From: CAYFXE01 sp964347035
GTDB lineage: Bacteria; Acidobacteriota; Aminicenantia; Aminicenantales; Aminicenantaceae
Direction of reading: 5' to 3'
Length of the DNA stretch: 34,527 nucleotides
Assembly (NCBI GenBank): GCA_964347035.1
Contig: CAYFXE010000031.1
Coordinates: forward strand, 1 to 34,527
The translations under genes were made by a program, and so were the position numbers. Below the pieces are notes generated by a model. The model worked only from the letters and a program-made list of their open reading frames with translations. It did not search any database and was not told where the DNA came from. Of the stretch, positions 8,349 to 15,423 are shown in pieces (the first letter of the stretch is position 1; the number at the start of each line of letters is the position of its first letter).

Positions 8349-9591
8349 AACTAGCTCCCAGTTGCTCGATGAACGCCTCGATGTTGGTTTTTGCCTGCTC
8401 TTCCGAATAACAGCGCAAGTCGTTCAGATCGCCGTTTATAGTGATTGTAGGAAGGTTGAGTTTTTTTTCCAGTCTTTCGGGCATGCCGTAGCGATTGTTG
8501 GAATTATTCGGGCACGTCTTCGCATCATGGAAGAGAATGCCATCGATTTTGTATTTCTGGACCATTTCCTCGATGTACTTTTGCTTAAAGTTTTCATCCC
8601 TGACGATGAAGATTTCGGTGTAGGCTCGAGCCATACTCATGAAGGGATCATCAGGATCGAAGGAATCAAAGATCCAGCTGTTGCAGTACGTCGAGGCAAT
8701 CACAGCCGTCTGAAAATGGATAAAGAATTCAGCCAGATCTCTCAGCTTACCCCAAATGGGCATTCCTTCCCAGTAGAGGCGGTATTTTTCGCCTTCCACC
8801 GCGCCGTCCTTTTGGGCGATCCGTTCCTCAAGCTCTTGGAGCAACACTTCATAATACTCCACAGCCTGGCGACTGCCTCTCAAAACAACGGCAGGCCCCA
8901 TGTGGATGGTGGCATCGAAAAAGCTCATCGGAGCGGGGATAGCGGTGTTGGCCTCCAAGACCTTTTTCCATAGTTCGGTGCACTTCTTGGAGAGAGCCAC
9001 AATCTCCTTGAATTTATCTAAGTCAAACGTGTTCCCTGATATCTCTTCCAAACGAGGAATCAAGCCTTTTATTTGATCCATGATACTCTGGAGATGAAAG
9101 TCGTTTATTTCTCCTATATTGCGGTAGGTTGAGATTCCCAGGGCTGGAACGTTCAGCTCTCGGGAATACCAAGAAAACCAATCCTGTACATCGCGGCATT
9201 GATTGGTGTTGAAGACCATGATATCAGGTTTAGGAACACCTTCGATGCCTTCGTAGGCTCGGGTCAGCGGAGTTTCCTTCTTGATGAAGGATCCGATATC
9301 ACTGGTGAGATAAGAACAGATATCCGGCGAATACCCGATCGCATTGGCCACCGGGATGTATTCGTTGGCGGTTCTGGTGGCTCCCAGAAGAGCACCATGA
9401 TTCTCTGGATAATGGACAAGAAAACCCAAGCTCAACAACAGCTCTGCTGGGCCTACACTCGTGCACCAGGCAATCTTCGGGGATCCTTGTTTCGCAGCTC
9501 TATCCATTTCGTAAAAGTAGTCAGCCATGATTTTTCTCATGTGGCCTGTGGCCTTGATCTTCTTGATCAGAGGTTTCTTTTCTTCACTCAT
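8347..9591 (-). CDS. 2-hydroxyacyl-CoA dehydratase / double-cubane-type reductase subunit
   Basis: The 414-residue product belongs to the HgdB/FldB/BcrB superfamily, which hold iron-sulfur clusters and receive electrons from a BadF-type activase. Candidate ligands are Cys43 (IAWCTSVGPAELL), Cys92 (DICSYLTSDIG) and Cys132 (NTNQCRDVQDWF). Further cysteines at 303, 360 and 394 fall in conserved-looking blocks, and GMPIW at about 276 is a family feature. I chose the ATG at 9591 because AAGGAGG lies 5 bases before it; an upstream frame extends to 9690 without a site. Only one dehydratase-type subunit is present, whereas HgdAB and BcrBC are heterodimers. A homodimer of the YjiM/double-cubane-cluster kind is therefore a real alternative (inference). 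Confidence 0.88.
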   Translation of the reverse strand: MSEEKKPLIKKIKATGHMRKIMADYFYEMDRAAKQGSPKIAWCTSVGPAELLLSLGFLVHYPENHGALLGATRTANEYIPVANAIGYSPDICSYLTSDIGSFIKKETPLTRAYEGIEGVPKPDIMVFNTNQCRDVQDWFSWYSRELNVPALGISTYRNIGEINDFHLQSIMDQIKGLIPRLEEISGNTFDLDKFKEIVALSKKCTELWKKVLEANTAIPAPMSFFDATIHMGPAVVLRGSRQAVEYYEVLLQELEERIAQKDGAVEGEKYRLYWEGMPIWGKLRDLAEFFIHFQTAVIASTYCNSWIFDSFDPDDPFMSMARAYTEIFIVRDENFKQKYIEEMVQKYKIDGILFHDAKTCPNNSNNRYGMPERLEKKLNLPTITINGDLNDLRCYSEEQAKTNIEAFIEQLGAS

Positions 9592-9706
9592 GTCGCCTCC
9601 TTCATTAAGGACGATATCGATTGAATCTTTAGGTGGGATAACAACGAAATCTCTTCCTTTTCGAGATATCCACCTTATCAGTATTGCCATCCCAAGTCAA
9701 CATTGT

Positions 9707-9802
9707 GGGGTCAGACTTTGAAAACTTGAGTTATTTTACGTACGGTGGGAGATTCTGTCTGCTATAGCTATCGAATAACTCAAGTTTTCAAAGTCTGACC
9801 CC
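9707..9802. repeat. GGGGTCAG-type inverted repeat (29-bp perfect arms)
   Basis: The arms at 9707-9735 and 9774-9802 are perfect reverse complements over 29 bases, with a 38-base spacer. Their outer ends are GGGGTCAGACTTT and AAAGTCTGACCCC. The element lies in the 306-base gap between the divergent dehydratase and hydratase genes. Similar termini occur at 15207-15369 and 32148-32247. It resembles a REP-type or miniature mobile element; no transposase is nearby. Confidence 0.85.
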
Positions 9803-9810
9803 GATTTTGG

Positions 9811-9839
9811 TTGACAGAGACAAATTCAGGTGATATGTA
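9811..9839 (+). promoter_or_regulatory. Putative sigma-70-type promoter for the hydratase-dehydrogenase pair
   Basis: A consensus -35 TTGACA (9811-9816) is followed 17 bases later by TATGTA (9834-9839), which is preceded by an extended -10 TG. It begins 8 bases beyond the inverted repeat and 87 bases before the hydratase ATG. Confidence 0.55.
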
Positions 9840-9897
9840 TAGCTTTCACTTTCCAGGACTTAATCTTGTTCTGCAGTTAACTTGAAAGAGGGACATC

Positions 9898-10677
9898 ATG
9901 ACTCAAAAAAAATACGAACATATCCTTTTCGAAATCAAAGACGATAAGGCATTCTTAACCATTGATCGCCCTCCCCTCAACATCCTAAACATCGTAACGA
10001 TGGAAGAAATCAATGTCGCTTTGAGCTCTCTACTGGGCAACCAAGACGTAAAGGTTCTGATTCTTAAAGGATCAGGAGAAAAAGCATTCTGCGCAGGCGT
10101 TGATGTGTCTGACCACACAGAAGATAAAGTCGAAAAAATGCTCGAAGTTTTCCATGACATCTTCCGTAATCTCTCCAGGCTCGATCAAGTCACAGTGGCG
10201 GCCCTGAAAGGTTTGACTTTAGGCGGGGGCTGCGAAGTGGCTCTTTTTTGTGATCTCATCATTGCTGCTGACAATCTGAAGATCGGACAGCCTGAAATAA
10301 AACTCTCTGTTCTTCCGCCTATAGCGCTGCTGATAATGCCTCGCCTTGTGGGATTAAAAAAAGCTTCAGAACTGCTCCTCACCGGCAAAATTATCGAAGC
10401 AGGAGAAGCCGAGCGGATCGGGTTAATCAACAAAATCACTCGCTTGGACACTTTTGACCAAGAACTGGAAAGTTTTATTCAGCCTTTGACTGAGCTCAGT
10501 CTGGTCGGTCTCAAGTATTCGAAAAAAGGGATTAACCTCGGACTGCAGACATCTTTTTCTGAGGGCCTGGAGCAGATCGAAAAGATGTATCTCGATGAGT
10601 TGATGGCCTCTGAGGATGCTCATGAGGGACTCAAAGCCTTTCTGGAAAAAAGAAAACCACTCTGGAAAAACAAATAA
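9898..10677 (+). CDS. Enoyl-CoA hydratase/isomerase family protein, dienoyl-CoA-hydratase-like
   Basis: The 259-residue protein is a crotonase-fold enzyme that should add water to, or isomerise, an enoyl-CoA. The oxyanion-hole and CoA segment is CAGVDVSDHT (about 66-75). The two active-site positions are occupied by glutamates, in LGGGCEVALF (about 112) and GQPEIKLSVLPP (about 135). The run AGVDVSDHTEDKV, followed by a VFHDIFRNL-like stretch, recalls cyclohexa-1,5-diene-1-carbonyl-CoA hydratase (Dch) of anaerobic benzoate degradation more than ordinary short-chain hydratases. That comparison is from memory. AAAGAGGGACATC precedes the ATG, and the next gene starts 11 bases after the stop, so they form an operon. 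Divergence from the dehydratase gene supports a shared CoA-thioester pathway. Confidence 0.85.
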   Translation: MTQKKYEHILFEIKDDKAFLTIDRPPLNILNIVTMEEINVALSSLLGNQDVKVLILKGSGEKAFCAGVDVSDHTEDKVEKMLEVFHDIFRNLSRLDQVTVAALKGLTLGGGCEVALFCDLIIAADNLKIGQPEIKLSVLPPIALLIMPRLVGLKKASELLLTGKIIEAGEAERIGLINKITRLDTFDQELESFIQPLTELSLVGLKYSKKGINLGLQTSFSEGLEQIEKMYLDELMASEDAHEGLKAFLEKRKPLWKNK

Positions 10678-10688
10678 AGGAGGAAACT

Positions 10689-11873
10689 ATGAAAGCAGCT
10701 GTTTTCCACGAGCCGAATCAACCTCTGAAAATTGAGGAGGTTGAAACTCCAAAAATAAATAAAAGCGAAATTCTGGTCAAGGTGACGGCATGCGGCGTCT
10801 GTAATACGGATTTACATTACATCGACCACGGTGTGCCCACGTTTAAGAAGCCTCCGATGATTCTAGGGCACGAACCCTCGGGAATCGTGGCCGAAGCGGG
10901 CGAAGACGTTAAAAATTTCAAACAGGGTGACCGGGTACTCATTCCTCCCGTTTTTTCTTGTGGCTACTGCCCCAACTGCCGCCTTGGCAGAGAAAACATC
11001 TGCTTCAACATGCTTATGCTCGGCAACCATATCGATGGGGCTTATGCCGAATATACCAAAGTTCCTGCCAAAGACTGTCAGCATCTTCCCGAGGACCTCC
11101 CTTTGGAAGAGTCGAGTATTATCGCCGATGCCATATCCACTCCATACCATGCTGTTAAAAACAGAGCCCAAGTTAAGCNNNNNNNNNNCTGTTGTCAGGC
11201 ATGTGAATGTGAGTCTTCTCTAATAGAGCTTGGAAAGAGAATAGGGTATTCCGACAAAGATTTAGAAAATGTTCCAGAAGCTTCTAACATGGGTTTGGGA
11301 TGTGGAAATCCAGTTGCCATAGCCCAAGTTAAGCCTGGGGATTCTGTGGTTGTCTTCGGCTGTGGCGGCGTGGGAATCAATGTGGTCCAGATGGCATCTG
11401 CTTCGGGAGGCACTGTTATCGCCGTGGATATCGTCGATAAGAAGCTCGAGACCGCGAAGCAATTGGGAGCCCAGCACACAATCAACGCTAAAGAAAAAGA
11501 AGATAAAGCCTTGCTCAAGGAAATTCGCTCACTCACTGGTGGAGGCGCTGATATTGCCATTGAAGCCATCGGCAACCCGAAGACCATTGAGTTGGCCTCG
11601 AGTGCTGTCAAAGCCGGCGGGCTTCATTGTCAGGTGGGTTATACCCAACAGAGTGTCCCTCTTAACGCAGGACGGTTGATGTTCCGGGAAATCGAGATAA
11701 AGGGGTCGCTCGGCTGTCGGCCGGTGGACTATCCTAAGATTATCGAAATGACGAGAACGGGTAGGATTCAGCTCGAACCAGTGGTCACCCACAAATTCAA
11801 GCTCGAGGACATTAACGACGCTTTCGACCTCCTCAGAAATGGAGAATCCTTAAGATCTATCGTCATCCTCTAG
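10689..11873 (+). CDS. Zinc-dependent alcohol dehydrogenase, Had-like; interrupted by gap and foreign segment
   Basis: The protein is a medium-chain zinc dehydrogenase. Catalytic zinc ligands are Cys35 (TACGVCNTDLHY) and His61-Glu62 (ILGHEPSG). Structural zinc cysteines are 91, 94, 97 and 105 (CGYCPNCRLGRENIC). The NAD-binding GCGGVG follows the interruption. The segment IADAISTPYHAV and the pairing with a Dch-like hydratase resemble 6-hydroxycyclohex-1-ene-1-carbonyl-CoA dehydrogenase (inference). As read, the frame is 394 codons. Removing 11179-11334 joins QVK directly to PGDSVVVFGCGG and gives 342 residues, the usual family length. AAGGAGG stands 5 bases before the ATG. Confidence 0.88.
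   Translation: MKAAVFHEPNQPLKIEEVETPKINKSEILVKVTACGVCNTDLHYIDHGVPTFKKPPMILGHEPSGIVAEAGEDVKNFKQGDRVLIPPVFSCGYCPNCRLGRENICFNMLMLGNHIDGAYAEYTKVPAKDCQHLPEDLPLEESSIIADAISTPYHAVKNRAQVKXXXXCCQACECESSLIELGKRIGYSDKDLENVPEASNMGLGCGNPVAIAQVKPGDSVVVFGCGGVGINVVQMASASGGTVIAVDIVDKKLETAKQLGAQHTINAKEKEDKALLKEIRSLTGGGADIAIEAIGNPKTIELASSAVKAGGLHCQVGYTQQSVPLNAGRLMFREIEIKGSLGCRPVDYPKIIEMTRTGRIQLEPVVTHKFKLEDINDAFDLLRNGESLRSIVIL
11179..11334. other. Assembly gap (10 N) plus ArsM-like segment inside the dehydrogenase, probable chimeric contig end
   Basis: After the N run (11179-11188), 11189-11320 translates in frame to a piece containing CCQACECE, KRIGYSDKDLENVPEASN and MGLGCGNPVAI. This is the typical N-terminal signature of arsenite S-adenosylmethionine methyltransferases and has no place in an alcohol dehydrogenase. 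The 14 bases AGCCCAAGTTAAGC occur both just before the gap (11165-11178) and at 11321-11334. This is what two overlapping contig ends with a false extension would give. Confidence 0.8.
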
Positions 11874-11881
11874 TTCAGAGG

Positions 11882-11901
11882 TTGAGGTCAGCTGACCTCA
11901 A
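11882..11901. promoter_or_regulatory. Perfect 20-bp palindrome between convergent genes
   Basis: TTGAGGTCAGCTGACCTCAA is a perfect palindrome lying 8 bases after the dehydrogenase stop, in the 77-base gap before the convergent peroxiredoxin-like gene. It could fold as an 8-bp stem with a 4-base loop and work as a transcription terminator, or bind a dimeric protein. There is no U-rich tract. Confidence 0.5.
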
Positions 11902-11950
11902 AACGTATTGTTCCTATTCAAGGCCTGATCCCATAAACAGATAAAAGTGA

Positions 11951-12691
11951 CTATTTGCTGTTGTTAATCGCATCCAGAACCTTCATCAGGTAGTCATAGC
12001 TCGGTCTATCCCAGGTATTCTGGCCGATGTATTTAAACTGAAGTATCCCCTGTTTATCGATGATGTAAAAACTGGGAATGACTTGATCGACTTTGCTCCC
12101 ACTCCACTCTGCAGCAAAGATCCCCAAGCCTTTAGTCAGCTTTCTCTCCTCATCGATAAGGATGGGAAAAGGTGTCGGGACTTCTCCAGCTTTCATGCTT
12201 AAATCTTTGGGGAAACCCATGCGGCTGCGTTCCATCCGGGATTTCCCTCTCTCATCCAGCTTGTCTGGTTCAGGAGGATTTTTCCAATTCTTGATTTTCT
12301 CGAGCTGCCCTGGATGGCTCTCCAACCACTGCTTGGCAACCTCCCTGCTATAAGGCAACACATACAGAATTTCGACATTGTATTTTTTCCTGATCTACTC
12401 TTTCTGCTCGAGGTCAACGAGTTCGGCATACTTATAATTACAAATCGTACACCAATAATTCTGCCTGGCAAATCCTCTGGGAAAAATCAAAAGAACATTT
12501 TTACCTTTGAGGCTGGAAAGGGTCAGATCCCCTCCTTGGTAAACAGGAAGAGTGAAATCAGGCATGGCCTGTCCGACAGTAACTGGTTTTATCTCTGTGT
12601 CTTGAGAAAATGACATAGAATAAAAAGCCATCCCAAAAAACAGTCCAATCACGAAACCGGATTTGACCTTGTTCTTGATATCTTTTTTCAT
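11951..12691 (-). pseudogene. Exported peroxiredoxin/thioredoxin-like protein interrupted by an in-frame TAG
   Basis: Two minus-strand open frames, 12395-12691 and 11951-12361, are in the same reading frame, separated only by a TAG at 12397-12395. Reading through gives a continuous 246-residue AhpC/TSA-type redoxin. It has a signal peptide (KSGFVIGLFFGMAFYSMSFSQ), then VGQAMPDFTLPVYQGG and a redox motif with CTIC in NYWCTICNYKYAEL. A C-terminal IPSFYIIDKQGILQFKYIG completes the fold. The sequence around the break is EQKE-stop-IRKKYNVEI. One C-to-T change of CAG would explain it, so this is either a recent pseudogene or a sequence error. GGAAAGGAG precedes the ATG. TAG is an ordinary stop elsewhere in the window, so recoding is unlikely. 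Confidence 0.8.
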
Positions 12692-13024
12692 TCGAGCTCC
12701 TTTCCATTAATTTTGTTTTAGGCTGTGAGAAGTCAAAGAAAAAGTCAATCCGACTCACTCCAAAGTTGTTTTTTTCGTGCGACATTATTCCAGTCATCAG
12801 AAATAAGTCTCTTGAAGCTCTGAACACTTCATTCCCTACAAAATATCAGGTTAAAAAGAAGAAAAAAGCCCACCGGCCGATGATTCATCTTGATGCCTTT
12901 CTGAGAGCACCTATTGACAAGCCACAGAAAAAGAATTATATGTCTGTTAAAGTATAAAGGAGACAATCAGCGAATTGTTTCTATGAGATCCCTTAAAAAG
13001 GGAATTAAGAAGGAGGGCTGAATA
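12692..13024. other. 333-base intergenic region with one promoter
   Basis: No convincing gene is present. A 63-codon frame at 12766-12957 is lysine-rich and lacks a ribosome-binding site or recognisable features. The region separates the divergent redoxin gene and the small secreted protein and carries the promoter at 12914-12942. Just before the secreted protein there is a 12-codon frame (12982-13020, starting MRSLKKGIKK) whose last codons contain the ribosome-binding site. Whether it is translated is unknown. Confidence 0.5.
12914..12942 (+). promoter_or_regulatory. Putative sigma-70-type promoter for the 144-aa secreted protein
   Basis: TTGACA (12914-12919), a 17-base spacer and TATATG (12937-12942) match the sigma-70 pattern well. 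They lie about 80 bases upstream of the ATG at 13025. Confidence 0.6.
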
Positions 13025-13459
13025 ATGATTTCAAAAAAAGCTTTAACCAAACTACTTTTCATTCTCTTAATCGTGATTCTCGTTAATCCAGCCATGGCCG
13101 CTTTGAAGAAAGTCAAAAAGTTCGAGAATGTCAACATCTCATATGATCTAAAACATGATGAAGTCACAGTCGAAAAAGGAGAATACGATATTGAGATTTG
13201 GGCTTATCGAGAAGTCCAGCAGTGGAGCCTCAAGATATTAGAAAGCGGAGACTCTCTGTGCGTTCTTCAAGGAGTCATATTAAGGGACGAGTGCCCTGGT
13301 GCTCGCGGGGAAAAAATGGAAGACATCCCTGAAGAAGCCACTTTGAAAATGAGTAGAATTCCAGCAATAAAAACTCTCAATTTTATATTCGAAGCAGGAT
13401 CAACAACCTCATTATATACCTGTTATAAGGTCAAATTTCCCATCAAGTATGAGGAGTGA
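13025..13459 (+). CDS. Small secreted protein of unknown function (144 aa)
   Basis: I do not recognise the family. The N-terminus is a signal peptide with a hydrophobic core FILLIVILV and a cleavage-like AMAA at about 24-27. The mature part of about 118 residues looks rich in beta strands (ENVNISYDLKHDEVTVEKGEYDIEIW). It has three cysteines (SLCVL, DECPG, YTCYK) that could form a disulfide in the periplasm. GAAGGAGGG lies 8 bases before the ATG, and a sigma-70-like promoter sits about 80 bases upstream. It is transcribed toward the gamma-glutamyltransferase gene, and no operon partner is evident. Confidence 0.75.
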   Translation: MISKKALTKLLFILLIVILVNPAMAALKKVKKFENVNISYDLKHDEVTVEKGEYDIEIWAYREVQQWSLKILESGDSLCVLQGVILRDECPGARGEKMEDIPEEATLKMSRIPAIKTLNFIFEAGSTTSLYTCYKVKFPIKYEE

Positions 13460-13515
13460 ACATCTCGAGTGTCCAAGAATCAAGACTCGGCAAGATCAGT
13501 AGTCGGAATGAAGAC

Positions 13516-15192
13516 TTAGAAACCTTGAGCCAAGCCGTTCCCTCTAGGATCAGAGGCTCCGAAGAAACGGACCGGCTTTCCCCCCCTACTGTATTCGATC
13601 ATCAATCCATGAGCATTCCCTAATCCCCCGGGTCCTTCGATGAGACGGATCTTGTGCCCTCTGGATTCAAGCTCCTTCCTAATGGTTGAACTTATCCTCT
13701 CCTCCACTGCAATCGTGTCAGGCTCGATAAAGCTCACTCTAGGGGCGGCTATCGCCTCCTGGATATTCATTTTAAAATCGATGATGTTCATCACCATCTG
13801 GGGTATGGTTTGCCCGATGGTGTGTCCGCCAGGAGTTCCAAGGGCAACCCAGGGCTTTCCCTCTCGGACGATGATGGTCGGACAATCTCCGGAGAGTTTC
13901 CTCCTTCCTGGGTGAGCATCCATCGGATTCCCTTTGGGTTCAAAGGTGCAGTAGGCCAGGGAATTATTGAGCCATATCCCAGTTCCCTCGGGCATGATCC
14001 GGCTGCCGAAGGCGTTGCCCAAGGTCTGGGTGGCGCTGACGATGTTTCCCCATCTATCCGCCACAACAAAATGGGTTGTATGTGTTGATCGCATCTCCTC
14101 AAGCCCAGGATAGACGAACGGTTTCGCTTTCTTCAAATCTATTGTCGACACCTGCTCATTCCAATAATTTTCGGAGAGGAGCCTGGCAAGGGGCGGCGGG
14201 TTAACTTCAGGATCGCTCGCGAATCGCAGTCGGCACCAGAAAGCGTGTTTGGTCACTTCGATAAACCTGTGAAGAGTTTCGAGCGTATTATGTCCCAGCA
14301 TCTTCACATCGAACCGGCTCATCAGACCGAGGCGGATCAGGGAGGGAAAGGCTGTGCTCGGGGGAGAAGCCGTGTACACCTCACAATCACGGTATCGAAC
14401 ATGAATTGGTTTCCACCATTCTGCCTTGTCATGGACCAAATCATCAAGGGAGAGAAATCCTCCCGCCTGTTGCATCTCAGCATCAATGGCTTTCCCAAGT
14501 TTTCCTCCGTAGATTGCTCTAGCACCTTCCTTGGCAATAAGACTCAGCGATTTTCCTAGATCCTTCTGGATCAGCTCTTCTCCTTTTGTTAATGGTTGAC
14601 CTTCCTTCCCATAAAAACTTTTTGCATGATCGGGGAAGTCTTCAAAGGCCCTGTTTATCATCCTGGCTGTCCTTCCATCGAGGGTAAATCCTTCCTCGGC
14701 AATCCTGACAGCCGTCTGAAACAAGTCCGACCACATCAACCGTCCATAGATTTTAGACATAGCTTCCCAGGCATTGACATTTCCTGGTGTTGAAACGGCC
14801 TTTGGTCCTCGCCTGTTCTCAAGATAATTTGGGTTTGGCTTTCGGAAGACATCTGAGTTGACTGATGCAGGGATTTTTCCGCTCGAATCGAGAAATCGTA
14901 TCTCTTGCTTTTCAGCATCATAGACTAAAATCGTTCCGTATCCGCCAATGCCCGACATCATCGGCTCCACCACACTCAGTGTTGTAGCGACCGCCACAGC
15001 TGCATCAAAAGCATTGCCCCCCTTCTTTAAAATGTCCAGACCAGCTTTCGTCGCCAGAGGATGGGCTGTGCTGACCATCCCTTTTATTCCTTCGGCTGGC
15101 CTCATAACCTTTTGTGCTCCTATCTTGGCCAAGGAAAAAACCATAACAGATAACAGTAAAAGAGAGAGGATAATGATCTTTCTAAAGTCCAT
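13516..15192 (-). CDS. Gamma-glutamyltransferase family hydrolase, exported
   Basis: The 558-residue Ntn-hydrolase would self-cleave and act on gamma-glutamyl substrates such as glutathione in the periplasm. A signal peptide spans residues 1-27 (KIIILSLLLLSVMVFSLAKIGAQ region). The family pattern MVSTAHPLATKAGLDILKKG is near the start. The nucleophile of the small subunit should be Thr372 in HTTHFVVADRWGN. GIWLNNS, KGNPMDAHPGRRK and GTPGGHTIGQTI follow in the usual order. I chose the ATG at 15192, with GGAGG 6 bases upstream, over an in-frame TTG two codons earlier that abuts the GGAGG. It stands alone between convergent and divergent neighbours. Related family members cleave other gamma-acyl amides, so the substrate is not certain. 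Confidence 0.92.
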   Translation of the reverse strand: MDFRKIIILSLLLLSVMVFSLAKIGAQKVMRPAEGIKGMVSTAHPLATKAGLDILKKGGNAFDAAVAVATTLSVVEPMMSGIGGYGTILVYDAEKQEIRFLDSSGKIPASVNSDVFRKPNPNYLENRRGPKAVSTPGNVNAWEAMSKIYGRLMWSDLFQTAVRIAEEGFTLDGRTARMINRAFEDFPDHAKSFYGKEGQPLTKGEELIQKDLGKSLSLIAKEGARAIYGGKLGKAIDAEMQQAGGFLSLDDLVHDKAEWWKPIHVRYRDCEVYTASPPSTAFPSLIRLGLMSRFDVKMLGHNTLETLHRFIEVTKHAFWCRLRFASDPEVNPPPLARLLSENYWNEQVSTIDLKKAKPFVYPGLEEMRSTHTTHFVVADRWGNIVSATQTLGNAFGSRIMPEGTGIWLNNSLAYCTFEPKGNPMDAHPGRRKLSGDCPTIIVREGKPWVALGTPGGHTIGQTIPQMVMNIIDFKMNIQEAIAAPRVSFIEPDTIAVEERISSTIRKELESRGHKIRLIEGPGGLGNAHGLMIEYSRGGKPVRFFGASDPRGNGLAQGF

Positions 15193-15206
15193 AATCAACC
15201 TCCGGA

Positions 15207-15369
15207 TGTCTGATCTGGGGTCAGGCCTTATCCAAAGGTTTTGTCTGATCTGGGGTCAGGCCTTATCCCAAGGCTTTGTGCTAGGGTAAAGGTAGAGACA
15301 CAACTCTTCCGGATGACAAGGCCTGACCCCAGCAGAGCGCTTCCGGACGACAAGGCCTGACCCCAGCAG
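15207..15369. repeat. GGGGTCAG-type repeat array: two forward and two reversed units
   Basis: Two tandem units (15207-15242 and 15242-15277, period 35) each contain CTGGGGTCAGGCCTT. Two further units (15306-15335 and 15340-15369, period 34) contain the reverse complement AAGGCCTGACCCCAG. The layout is forward-forward-reverse-reverse around a 28-base centre. It fills the gap between the divergent gamma-glutamyltransferase and M1 peptidase genes and must overlap or neighbour their promoters. Confidence 0.85.
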
Positions 15370-15423
15370 CACATTTCATTCGCTTAGTCTTGATGATGAT
15401 AGTAAAATAAAAAATTGAGGTCA

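Noticed and set aside
8362..8973. 203-codon plus-strand frame opposite the dehydratase
   Set aside because: Antisense shadow of a well-supported gene.
10689..11873. True dehydrogenase-methyltransferase fusion
   Set aside because: The fragment covers only a small part of ArsM, splits the dehydrogenase nucleotide-binding region, and is bounded by a gap and a 14-base overlap repeat.
11951..12691. Recoding of TAG (for example as pyrrolysine)
   Set aside because: TAG ends several normal genes here (dehydratase, dehydrogenase, M1 peptidase), no pyl genes are seen, and a CAG-to-TAG change is simpler.
12766..12957. 63-codon plus-strand frame
   Set aside because: No ribosome-binding site, low-complexity lysine run, and it contains the TTGACA promoter used by the next gene.
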